From: Carya illinoinensis
Taxonomy: Eukaryota > Streptophyta > Magnoliopsida > Fagales > Juglandaceae
NCBI RefSeq assembly: GCF_018687715.1
Contig: NC_056758.1
Coordinates: forward strand, 9,182,501-9,246,500
Direction of reading: 5' to 3'
Length of the DNA stretch: 64,000 bases
Position 1 is the stretch's first letter; every line of letters begins with the position of its first letter. Below are positions 40,149-50,506 of the stretch, piece after piece. A program made the position numbers and the translations under genes. The notes under the pieces are model-generated. The model saw nothing but the letters and a program-made list of their open reading frames with translations. It made no database searches and was not told where the DNA came from.

Positions 40149-40177
<29 letters not shown>
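36960..40177. other. Intergenic, part of the duplicated region
   Basis: No gene was recognised. About 38540-39400 is a diverged direct duplicate of about 54560-55380 (AAATAAAATAAGTTGTTGTTT, AATCTTCGACATTGA, TGATTGGTTATTAAATT, AGCTGATCAACT). It also carries a TA repeat (38921-38962) and a GGTCCGG-type relic at about 39500-39650. Confidence 0.6.
37219..37272. repeat. (ATT)18 microsatellite
   Basis: A perfect trinucleotide run upstream of the DUF295 pseudogene. Confidence 0.96.
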
Positions 40178-40183
<6 letters not shown>

Positions 40184-40496
40184 AGTAAGACTGTTCATCC
40201 GGGTTCTGACCTGGAAATCCGGGTATACCCAAACCGCAACCCGGATTTGAAACTTGGGCCGGAACCCGGATCGGGTTATCCCGGGTCAGATATGGGCCGG
40301 AACCCGGATGAATCTGGGTTTTGCAAAACCCGGATTCCGGGTTTCGGATTGAACCCGGTTTTTTTTTTTTTTTTTTTTTTTGATGAAGCTTTAAAAGCAT
40401 AATTTTTTTTATATATAATTAAATATTTTTTTTAAAAAAAGCTTCAATATAATTCACAATTACACAAAAACCTGTAAACCTGTCTTGTTCTTGAAA

Positions 40497-40744
40497 CTTT
40501 ACCGCATTACTAAGTAAGTTACATAGGATCTGTTTAAGCTTTCCTCGGTCACCCCTAACAAGACATAATTTAGCAATTGAGCCATCACAAGGATCAAGCA
40601 CAATCTCAACACCTTTCTTTATAGCCATAGGATAGAACATTTCCGTTATGTCCTCGAGGAGATGAGCCAAGTTGAATTCTTCTTCTTCAAGTTGCATTTT
40701 TCCAGCTTCAATCTTACTTGTATTCAGAACTGAATTCAATAAGC
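40497..40744 (-). pseudogene. Captured histidine-kinase fragment (AHK5/CKI2-like)
   Basis: The open stretch reads LLNSVLNTSKIEAGKMQLEE, then FNLAHLLEDITEMFYPMAIK and GVEIVLDPCDGS, and ends GDRGKLKQILCNLLSNAVKF. This spans the end of the dimerisation (HisKA) domain and the N box of the ATPase domain (xxNLLSNAVKF) of plant hybrid histidine kinases. The phospho-accepting His and the G boxes are absent. An acceptor (TTTAG|GC) lies at the start. It shares strand and order with the transporter exon, so the two could be spliced into one chimeric transcript. The closest family by eye is AHK5-like, not checked by search. Confidence 0.8.
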
Positions 40745-41174
40745 CTAAACCATTTATGTAAATCAAACATCAATTTATCCTTCCCGAATAGTTCCACTTC
40801 TGTGGCTAAATAACAAGAACTAGTTCTGATAGAAAATCCAAATGGGTTCGTAACAAGGGTTTTAATTGCTTTTAACTGAAACAATGAATAGATACATTGC
40901 AAATTAGGGTACCCAGATCTACCCAAATATCAAAGCAAGAAAAATTCCAAATTTTCATCGAATCACAAAGACTTAACTCCACTTCTCTCTCTCTCTCTGC
41001 CTCTCTTTTCTCTTCTCCAAGCAAACCCACTCCCCACTTCACTGCTGCAAAGCTAAAATACCAGACCCAGAAACAGAGATAAAGTGTGCATTTTATCAGC
41101 AAGATTTGGAACGTTTTGGCAAAAGAAAATGATAAAGTAAGGCCAAAAATAGAGAAAAGTGAAGAGAAACTTAC

Positions 41175-41270
41175 AGCCTTCCTCCCAAATGTATCAGTTA
41201 TCCTTCCATTTACTAATGCACTTATCACTCCAACAAGAGACATCATCGAACCAAAAACAGAATATGGAGA
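41175..41270 (-). pseudogene. Captured exon of an ERD6-like sugar transporter
   Basis: A 96-nt, phase-0 exon encodes SPYSVFGSMMSLVGVISALV then NGRITDTFGRKA. It is bordered by an AG acceptor (TAG|TCTCC) and a strong donor (GCT|GTAAGT). The segment corresponds to the second transmembrane helix and the GRxxDxxGRK loop that is diagnostic of the MFS sugar-porter family, in the form seen in ERD6-like vacuolar transporters. It lies inside the hAT element with intron sequence on both sides, so genomic DNA rather than cDNA was captured. No other transporter exon is present. Confidence 0.82.
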
Positions 41271-41363
41271 CTAGTTTTGCGTGAGAGAGGTCTAAGCAGA
41301 GAGGTCTGTGGCAAAGAGTACTGGTTTCACGTGAGAGAGGTCTGAGCAGAGAGAACTGGTTTC

Positions 41364-41367
<4 letters not shown>

Positions 41368-41418
<51 letters not shown>
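41368..41418. repeat. (GA)25 microsatellite inside the hAT element
   Basis: A perfect GA run close to the right terminal region. Confidence 0.97.
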
Positions 41419-41421
<3 letters not shown>

Positions 41422-41739
41422 GACGGCGTAACCTAGATGATGAACCAGTAAAACGCAATATATATAAATCCGGGTACCGAATTTTAAATCCGAAACCCGG
41501 ATTTCAAAACCGGATCCGGACCGCATAGGTCCGGATTATGTAATCCGGGTTTCGGCCCGGAACAATTCCGGGCCGGAACCCATAACCGGAATCCGGTTTT
41601 TCAGGATTCTGGACCGGGCCGGATAAAATCCGGCCCGGTTGAACAGGCCTATATGTAAGGATCTATATATATATATGTGGTGTACATTTATAATAACTGA
41701 AGATTGAAAATAGTTTTTCTTATTTAGCAAAAGTTTAGA

Positions 41740-41955
41740 TCATTTGTTTTCAGATATGACAAGAGATAAGTTAAGATTAAAGTTGAAAGTTGAATAAAAT
41801 ATTATTAGAATATATTGTTTTAATATTATTTTTGTATTGAAATTTAAAAAAGTTGAATTGTTTATTTTATTTTATATGAAAATTTGAAAAAATTCTAATA
41901 ATTAAATAAGATGAGATGAGATTAAATGTAATATTTTGTGAAAATGAACAAGTAA
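41740..41955. mobile_element. Tourist-like MITE copy, right of the hAT element
   Basis: It shares AAGTTGAATAAAATATTATT, AAAAAGTTGAATTG and AAGATGAGATGAGATTAAAT with the 17509-17728 copy. The termini are poorly preserved. Confidence 0.45.
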
Positions 41956-42114
41956 TAGAAATAATGATGTTAAAAGAGTTTTGTTTTGTTTTTTGTTTTC
42001 TAAAAAGAAGAAAAGCCATGTCTAGAAAAGACAAAATATAATACAAAAGAATGAGAGAAAAAAAGAAAGAAAGAAAGAAATAAATGACTAAAGAGGGCTC
42101 TTTTAATATACAAA

Positions 42115-43098
42115 TATATATATATATATATATAAAGTGGCTATTTAATAGAATTTTATTGGTTTAACGGTTTTTGTTATTTTACCGTTAAAATTAATGC
42201 GTTAGTAGCATGAATCGTAATAAAGTTAATTATTTTCCTGCGTGATTTCGGTGATCATAGACCCACCTCTCTCTCTATCTCTTCTTAAAAGTTCTTATTT
42301 TTTTAATCTCTCTCCAATTACTTATGAATAAATTCATAGTTATCAAAGTTCATGCAGTAAGCATCGATCCTGGAACCCATGCATTGATGATTATTTAGTT
42401 ATGAGGTATATTATATATATATATATATAGAATATATATCTATATAAATTATATATATTTTATATTCTATTTTATATATATATGATATTTTAAATAAATT
42501 ATAATTTATATAATATAAATTTATATATGTGATTTAAATTTTCTATTCATTCCTTATATAAATAAAGAGAAATGTAAAATAATTAAGTTTAAATCTATTT
42601 ACCAACTACATTTACGAATATAATTATTTCAATAAAATATTATTTATTTATCAATTTAAATTCATTATGAAACATTAAAATCAAATAATAATATCTTATA
42701 AGAACCTTAGTATTTTATTTATTTATAAAAATTATATCATTTTTTAAAAAATAATCGCTTTATTAAATTAAGAAAACGTGTTCTGCACGTTGCTTTACTA
42801 TTAATGGTTTGTCTCATGTGCTACACAGTTTTGGTTCAAGATTTATTTTTTTTTTCATGTATTTGTTGTTTCCAGCCGTACCCTGGAGCACATACAATGG
42901 TAAATAATAAAATTTTAATTCTAAATGCTTTAAAATCGATTTAAGTCTATCTTACTATTTGATATTATAAATTATATTTTTTTTTCTAAAAGTATTACAT
43001 TATTAATCAAAATTCTTTCCTTAATAAAAATAATATTAATTTTTAAAAATAATATTTCTACACACTGGGCGAACGTCCCTTAGACGTTGCCCGACTAT
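42115..43098. mobile_element. Helitron-like insertion
   Basis: The related segment at 30.99-31.5 kb reads straight across this position, so about 1 kb was added here. The right end is a hairpin, GGGCGAACGTC-CCTTA-GACGTTGCCC, followed by GACTATTAG and then T. This resembles the Helitron 3' structure of a hairpin and a CTRR-like end in front of T. The left part carries AAGTGGCTATTTAATAG. A similar hairpin, AACGTG-TTCTG-CACGTT followed by GCTTTACTATTA, occurs internally at about 42775-42804. No Rep/helicase ORF was seen. The exact ends are uncertain. Confidence 0.45.
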
Positions 43099-43101
43099 TA
43101 G

Positions 43102-43143
<42 letters not shown>

Positions 43144-43423
43144 AAAAGTCTGAAGAACAAAAATCTTAAGTTTCTAATTATAGAAAATCAATTTTCTGTT
43201 AGAGTAGGTGGGGTACGTAGATTAATGTAACAAAAATCAAAACGTATATATAAATTTTTTTAATATTTTAAAAAAAAATTATTTTAAATGTATGTGGTAC
43301 TACTCGAGTGATTATTTTAAATTATCTATGAACAATTAGCGAGGAAATTGCATGCTGCAGCTAGCTAGCTCCTAGCAGGTAGATAGACAATCATGATCCT
43401 AATCATGGTCATATCATATATAT

Positions 43424-45230
43424 ATCTCTCTATTATAATAAGTGGTTATCTAATAGAAATTCTTATTTTTCCATCCATTTTTCTTTTTTTTTTTTGGTTA
43501 ATTTTTGTTGTTTTATCTAACGCCGTTTGTTTTACTTAATTTTTCTATCCATTACCTCTGCAAAATCAACCACCATTGAGTCACCCAAATCAGCCATGCA
43601 ATCACCCCGTCTAGCTTCCACACCAAACTTCTCCATATCAAGGTCCACAATCTCAAATGCACGAATAGTGGCTGGAAATGATACATAGCAAAAGAGAAAA
43701 TAACCAAGCAAAACTAAAAAAAAAGAAGTGCACGGGTTGGGGCTAAAACAGGGCACGATTTAAGAAGAATTAAGGGGAAAAACACTAATACAAGACTTGA
43801 GAGGGAGAAAAGTGGTTCAATGGATGATTTTATATGGTGAGGAATTTCGATTTTCAAGGAAAAAAATGGGCACGAAGAACGTGTGACCCACGGGAAGGAC
43901 AAAACAGAGACATGAATGAGGGAAAAGTGGTAGTGGCACGGGTCGATGGCGGAAGGAATCACAACCGAGGTTGTGAGGTGAGGTTGGGCTGGCGAAGGTG
44001 GGTGGCACTGCAACTTAAAGACAGAGAGAGAGGTCACAAGTTGCGGCAAGGGAAGAGAAACTAGCAAAAGAAAATAAATGGAAGAATGGAAAAGAAATAT
44101 AAGGAGATGAAAGAAAAGAAAAAGAAATGGGAAGAAGCAACAGCTACGCACAGATTTGCAGATAAAGAAGAAACCAAAAGAAGAAGAAGAAGAAGCAGGA
44201 GGTAGTGGTGCAGCAAAGGAGAAGAAGGAAAAGCAATAAGGCATGAGCCAAAACGGTACCACATAGAGAAGGGGTTGAAATGTAACAACGGATTGGACTT
44301 CACACATAGAATGGGCTGGGTTTAAAATAGAAAATAAAGTACACTTAACAAGCCCAATCTAAAAGAAAAATGTCCAATAAAATAGAAAAAAGCAAATAAA
44401 AATACTACAACTAAAAATTAATAAAATAAAACAATAAAGCCCAACAATGAAATAAATTAAAATAGAGAGCAATTTAAATACTAAACAATAAGTGATATTA
44501 AGAAAGCATGTCAAAATAAATTTCACAACTTAATAATCACAAAATAATACAATGAAAATCACGTTAAATTTAAAACAAAAGAACCAATATTACTAATAAA
44601 TAAAATAATTAATTAATATCAAGAAAGTACATCAAAATAAATTTCACAATTTAGCAATCACAAAATAATATAATGAAAATCACGTAAAATTTAAAACAAG
44701 AGAACCAATATTATTAATAAATAAAATCATTATTTAATTAAAATATACGAAAATACAAGGTATAAAAAAAAAAAAAAAAGTGACTATGTTGAGGGTAGCA
44801 AGGAAGCACTAGCCCAACCTGTTGGTACAGTTTTCCTTAGACCGTACTATGTTGGGGCAAGGATGGGTGACCATATCAGCCCATAGGGTTTTCTTTTATG
44901 GGCAACTTATAGTTTATGAATAGTGCTCTAAGCATGTTAGAAATGGTATATTTCCCCTAATGGTTTCCAACTTTCCTAGCAAATTCTTGCTACACGTGTG
45001 CTGACAAAAATTAAAGTAATGATCATAGCAGTTAATTTGTTTGTTAAAATTTCTTTGTAATATTCTATTAATTATATTACTTGTATAAAAGTTGAAGCAA
45101 TGTTTTCTAAACTATATATGCTATCAACCATTGTTACAAGTTTTGTAAAAAAAAAATATATTATTTTTGTAAAACAACTGTTTGATCTAACTAAACAAAC
45201 GTACTTTGCACCTTACTTTGATTTAGTATA
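43424..45230. mobile_element. Second Helitron-like or composite insertion
   Basis: It starts TCTCTCTATTATAATAAGTG then GTTATCTAATAG, matching the left part of the 42.1-kb element, directly where homology to 31.4 kb breaks off. Homology resumes after about 45230. The interior (43.5-44.3 kb) is purine-rich on the plus strand and gives spurious long minus-strand ORFs. The right boundary was not found. Confidence 0.35.
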
Positions 45231-46214
45231 TAATATATATATAAAAGATTCAACCGACATGCATGATCTACACGTCAATTTTGCTTTTACAATTGAACTC
45301 CTTGTAAAAAAGTACTCATGCATGCTAGCAAAAGTGGATGAACCCAATTACCATGAACAACTAAATATCATGACACTTTTAACTTCACAAAAAAATCATG
45401 GGAGCTTTAGTCACAGAAATATCAAAGATTTTACCAAGTACTATCATCACAGCCTGTTAGCTGCTAGCATGCATGCTACTAACCGGTGCTACTGTCAGAA
45501 CTATTGTATTTAGTTTCTTGTTTTTTACATTGACGGATTGCTAGCTTAATATATTATTCTATTTCTCTCATTTTCCTCTATATAAATCTGATAGGAACCT
45601 ACCGTACGTTTTCACCCAATATATCTTTCATGAGTTTTACATAAAAAAATATTAGAATTTATTGCGTAAAATTTATTATTTCTTAATTGTTTCATATATT
45701 TGTGATATTTATAACTAGATTATTGACATAATTTTGACAATTCTCTTACCTAAATCATGTTTGATGTTCTTAGCCTTATTTTTGTTTATGTCACATGGAC
45801 TTCCCTACCACTACAAAATAAAATAGATATTACTTCTATTCTCATAAGATTATTAAAACAATCTATTATATTAAAATGGTTATGAAATTACTCGAATAAA
45901 AAAGGTAGAGATTTGCATCTTAATGGTTATGTATAATTTATAAAATAGATATAACTCACAATAATATATTCATGTTGCTTTTATGCTTAACTTCCCAATG
46001 GGAGGTTATGATTGCAATATGGCTGCCAACTTATATGAAAATATTATGCTTATGGCTTCTAATAAAAGGACACGAGAGCTTCTCTAAAAGATATGTTGAA
46101 GATGTTTTGTTTTTTAATTGGTTGGCATGCCATTAACACAAATTCCATTTCAAATTGGTTATAATAACATTTAAATTTTTTGTGCACTTTTGTGCATAAA
46201 TTGAATTAGAGAAA

Positions 46215-46375
46215 AAGTTTGTTAATGTAGTTGCGCTCGAACATCACACTAAGGATAATCATTTCAGCTATAACATCCACTGCTAGAACAAAAATGCAAA
46301 ATACCTTTTTAAGAATTATCTTGACATGTGCAGCATTTCAGTGAAAGATATTGAAAGTAAGTTACACGATTTTAT
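46215..46375 (+). pseudogene. Relic of the small zinc-finger gene, copy B
   Basis: A frame with VVALEHHTKDNHFSYNIHC then NKNAKYLFKNYLD aligns with the SLLSHTKGKYPKCNIPC and EPKCGNLF part of the 32-kb copy. It has stops, lost cysteines and a GTAAGT donor-like site near 46372. Confidence 0.45.
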
Positions 46376-46689
46376 AGTGTATTGGTTATTTTAAATATAT
46401 TTAAATTAATGTAATTAATTTTCTGATTTACATCATCGCATAAGATATACAACACAAGGTCAAAAAAATTGCTACAACAAAAAATCTTATTTGGTGTTCA
46501 CTTTTCTCTACAATTTACCACTTACTTTCCGACCTTGTTTCAAGTTAGTTATAATAATTTATTTATATATTAAACGTATTGCTTGAATATTATTCTATTA
46601 TTTATATAAAAATAACTTTCCTACAAACTCATGGCAAGTCAAAAAAAAAAAATCGAATAATCAATGTTTAGATAGTACCATTCAAGTTT

Positions 46690-46845
46690 TTTGTGTAGAG
46701 ATAAGATTGGAGAAATAATTTGGAGATGTGGAATTCTCCAACATCACAACAGAGATAACTATTTTGATTGTAACACTCATTACAATGAACAAATATGTTG
46801 AAATATTTTCAAAAATCTTATCGACATGAACAGTATGATGGTCAT
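46690..46845 (+). pseudogene. Relic of the small zinc-finger gene, copy C
   Basis: The nucleotide match GATGTGGAATTCTCCAACATC then ATAACTATTTTGATTGTAAC aligns with the 55.6-kb copy (GATGTGGGGTCGCTTCAAAAC, ATAATTATTTTGGTTGCAAC). There is no open frame. Confidence 0.45.
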
Positions 46846-49638
46846 ATATAATAATAATTAAAAAAAAAAAAAGAGAGAGGAATTGGATCCCAAGTCTCAA
46901 TTTATGTAATTCACACGTATATATAGTAAAAAAGAAAGACCAGACCAAACCGAACTGAAACCAGAAAGACTAAAAGATAAATGGTGATGATGAATGGATT
47001 CATATAAGATCTTAAATTTTCAATACCAGTTTATGTCAGTTTTGTTTCAAAATTTGTCTAAAATCAAAATGAATCACATTGATTACATTTTCTATCGATG
47101 ATCATAACTTAGTGATAAATAAGAATACATGTTGCCATAGCTAAATATTTGCCTGCAAATATGAATACACAATCCCAAGTAGATATCCTAACGATTTGTC
47201 CTTATAATTTAAATAAATAAATACGTTGTAAATGAGAATACATATATTTTTATTTGCAATGACTCAAAACTTGTTGTAAAATAATAAATGCTTTTAACAA
47301 AAATCAAATCATTGTAAATAAATGTGTAATTGCAACTTAAAATAAGTATTTTGATTTTATAAGTGGGTTCGAACCCTAATTTTCCAGTTGATGAGCCTTG
47401 CTATATGCAATAAAGTCATCAAGTTTTTGGTAAAATATGAGTATTTCTAATGAATCTTATTGTTGTAAACCATTAAATCCTAATTATAATGAGATTCTTC
47501 ATGACAAATAAAAAAGTCGTTTGCACCTATTAAATTTGTTGTTACAAGTAATGAAATACTAATACCTATACTTTTTTAACCAAGATATTTCATTATTAAT
47601 AATTAGAATTTGTAAAGAAATATTCTTTAATAAATAAAAAAGAGTCAATGTCCAACAAAGTAAATACGCTTCAAAAACTATAATATATATATACACATTT
47701 GCAATTACCATTTTTGGTTAATAATAACAAGTATTTGTAATGGACTTTTCTTAATATACTAAAAAAGTCAATATATGAAACAATGTATTATGTTATGCAA
47801 CAATGATACTTCTCTGCTAATAATAAATTTGTATTTAGAATTTAAATTTTTTTAAAACAATTCAAATTGTTAAATGTGAAAAATTTGTCACTTACAAGCA
47901 AGTGGATAAATGACTAACTCTATTAAGTACATCCTCAAGTGAACCATTCAAACCCCCACAACCATTATTAGGATTTTTTAAACCGAACAAAAAAGGCTTC
48001 GTTTTACCTAATTATATATTCATCTCATTCAGCAACCCTAACTCAATTTTCCATTAAAGTCAGGGGAAATTAATATAATAAGAAATGCAACATGATAATA
48101 TTTGCAACATCTGATTGTGTCTAATTCACGCTCACTCAATTGTTTAGAGTTTGTTATTTCTAAATTGTTTCATATAGTTGGATAATTGTAATTAAATTAT
48201 AGACACAATTTTAGCAATTATCCTATATAAAACATTTTTGGTGTTTTTAGCCTTGGTTTTGTTTCTGACACATGGACTTTTCTACCACTGCAAAGAAAAA
48301 TAGATATTACTTTTTATTATCATAAGATTCTTAGAGTAATCTATATATTGTCCCATATAAAATTGTGATGACCCGCTTTTAAGTGTATTTTCGCTGAAAT
48401 AATTGTTTTTATTTTAATTAATATATCAATTATTTTATTTTAATTTGTTTGCGTTTTAAAAATTGGGTTTTAATTTAATTTAATTTATTTGAGGTTGTGT
48501 TTTATTTCTTTAAGTTGTTTTGTAGTTTTAATCTTTTCGGCGGTTTATTTCGTTTTCCCGGAGTGAGGATTGGACCTCATCTCTTTTCACATCTTTTTCC
48601 TTTTTTCCTCTTTTTCCTTTCTTTTTCTTTTCTTCTTTTTCTTTTTTTGTTTTTTCTTTCTTTCCTTCTTCTCCCGCTCGACCGAACCCCCCCGTGCTCT
48701 CTCTCTCTCCTCCCTCTCCCTCACGCCGGCGTCACCTTCTCTCTACCCTACCGCGACCGTCCGGCCACCGTTCGGCCTCCCACCGGTCCCATTTTCTTCC
48801 TCTCCCTCCGGTGCACCACCCCTCCAAAACCCACCCCCAACCGGCCGGCCGTTTGGCCGGAAAAGCACCAAGAAGGGCGCACGGATTTTGCTCCGATCCG
48901 CCGCCGTCGCTCCACCTCCGGCCACCATTTCTTCACCACTTCATCACCGACTCCTTGCCGTCCTAACCCACCTATTTCCGGCCTCCAACGACCACCGGAA
49001 CAGCTCCTACGAGCTTAGTTTCCGTATTGGGTAATCCGGCCATTTCCGGCCATTCCGCCGCCACCCACGGCCAACCGCCACTTCCAATAGCTTCACAACC
49101 ATCCCTAGATCATTCCCTATCAATCTCGTGTCCTAGTTTGTCCCCGTTCAAAAGTGGGTTTTTCAGACCCACGGCCACAGTGAATTTTTCACTGTGACGT
49201 TGCTGTTTTTCCGCCGTTTGCAACGCCGCTTGTTTTCTAAAATTGCCATATAGCGCTGTAAGTATTTTCCAAACCCTATTTTCAGATTTTAATATATATT
49301 GCTCATTCAATTATTTACTGTTGTTGGTTGTTGATTCCGGACTGAGTCCGAGGAGTTTCGGGGGTCGGATGGATGGAGGACGGAGTTGTCTGTTTAATTG
49401 ATTTATGTTGGTTGGTTATTTTATTATGCATTGATTTGGCATTCCATGGTGCATGCACGTGTGTTTTTGTTCATGTGTGAAAAGCCTGTGTATTGGCGTG
49501 AGTGGTTTTACGGGTGCGTGTGTATCACGAGCCCAAGCCGGGATGGGTTATTATCTCGGTGGAGCTCCTCTGGTCACTCGGGAGCGGAATAAACTGAGTG
49601 ATGTCCCCTGAGTTGTCGAGAGAGATGACGGGAGCGGG

Positions 49639-49790
49639 GCTAGGGGATGCTTGGCTACGAACGCGCCGGGCGCGGAACCGGGCATCGCCCTACTCACCGA
49701 CTCCGTGGCCCTTCGCTGGCGAGGGCTAGAGGATGCTTGGCTACACACGCGCGGGGCGCGGAATTGGGCATCGCTCGTTAGGTGTCACAT
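49639..49790 (+). repeat. 86-bp tandem repeat inside the solo LTR
   Basis: GCTAGGGGATGCTTGGCTAC at 49639 recurs as GCTAGAGGATGCTTGGCTAC at 49725. Each is followed by ACGCG-CGGGGCGCGGAA-like sequence and GGCATCGC. Confidence 0.8.
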
Positions 49791-49887
49791 GCGTGGTGGT
49801 ACTCTACGGTGTGACACTGGAGCCAGGGTGTGCGGATGACCCCTAGGGGAGGTTATGGTGCATATGGTTAAAATTGGATAATGGTTT

Positions 49888-50035
49888 ATGAGGCCAAATG
49901 GGACTTTTGGCGTGGGCCAGATGGACTTCTGGCGAGATATTGGGCCAAATGGACTTTTGGCGGCCAAATGTGACTTTTGGCGTGTTTTTCAGAAAGGATA
50001 TGCTTTCGGGCCAAATGGGTTTTTGGCGTGTGTGG
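49888..50035 (+). repeat. Short tandem units in the solo LTR
   Basis: At least five degenerate copies of GGCCAAATGGACTTTTGGCG occur, irregularly spaced. Each unit is itself partly palindromic (GGCCAAA ... TTTTGGCG). Confidence 0.8.
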
Positions 50036-50506
50036 AAAACTTGTGTTTTATGGGCTTTGTGCATTGGGCATGGTTCATGCATCTTGTTTGAGTTTTATGT
50101 GTTTTTATCTGGTAGTGTTTGGGTTTTACTTACCTGCGGTACCATTCGTGGTTCCGTAGCTTTTGGTGCAGAGTTAGAGGACGAAGAGGAGGAGGCTGAG
50201 CCGGAGGATGCTGAGCCGGAGGATGCGGCTCCGCCGGGTTGCTGATGCTATCTTTTTATTTGTTCAAAGCTGTATATGTGTTTTGTAATATTTATCTATG
50301 TACGTTTTAAACAGCTTGTATTACGTTAAGAAAAATTCTGGTACTTAGTTGTGACTTTCTTTATCCGCTGCGTGTTTCTCTGTACACATCCGCTGCCTTA
50401 CACACACTCGGCACCCGTCGATGGGATGGTGACCCGGGTTGTCCACCATCCGGACGTCTCAATTTCCCCGTATTCGGGCGTGGGGATTTGGGGGCGTCAC
50501 AAAAAT

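Larger units (their letters stand above)
40186..41651. mobile_element. Pack-type hAT element with two captured gene fragments
   Basis: The 1466-bp element is bounded by inverted termini TAAGACTGTTCATCCGGG (40186-40203) and the complement of TAGGCCTGTTCAACCGGG (41634-41651), 15 of 18 matching. It is flanked by identical 8-bp duplications TATGTAAG (40178-40185 and 41652-41659). Both subterminal regions (40195-40360 and 41465-41640) are dense in CCGGAACCCGGAT-like words, as in non-autonomous hAT elements. Between them on the minus strand are a CT microsatellite, one exon of a sugar-transporter gene and part of a histidine-kinase gene. No transposase is present, so an autonomous hAT must supply it. 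The 8-bp duplication fixes the superfamily. Confidence 0.88.
45231..48358. other. Intergenic, decayed duplicates
   Basis: No intact gene. Relics of the small zinc-finger gene are at about 46215-46375 and 46690-46845. The rest is AT-rich with a poor coding signature. Confidence 0.5.
48364..50501. mobile_element. Solo LTR, 2.1 kb, with perfect 5-bp TSD
   Basis: The segment starts TGTGATGACCC and ends GGGGCGTCACA, so its ends form an imperfect inverted repeat with TG..CA as in LTRs. It is flanked by AAAAT on both sides (48359-48363 and 50502-50506). It is far more GC-rich than its surroundings. It contains a CT-rich tract (48560-48720), an 86-bp direct repeat (from 49639 and 49725) and a cluster of TTGGCG-ended units (49888-50035). 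No polyprotein, PBS or second LTR is present, so it is best read as a solo LTR left by recombination, probably of a Gypsy-type element. Overlapping ORFs in it in several frames are not credible genes. Confidence 0.85.

Noticed and set aside
43714..44307. A 197-codon minus-strand ORF
   Set aside because: It is a translation of a purine-rich strand, giving Ser/Phe/Leu-rich low-complexity sequence, and lies within a probable mobile insertion.
47370..47400. GGTTCGAACCC resembling a tRNA T-loop
   Set aside because: No acceptor stem or anticodon arm can be folded around it.
48497..49034. Overlapping long ORFs in GC-rich DNA
   Set aside because: Three frames on the plus strand and two on the minus are open together over a CT-rich repeat region inside the solo LTR; no domain is recognisable.
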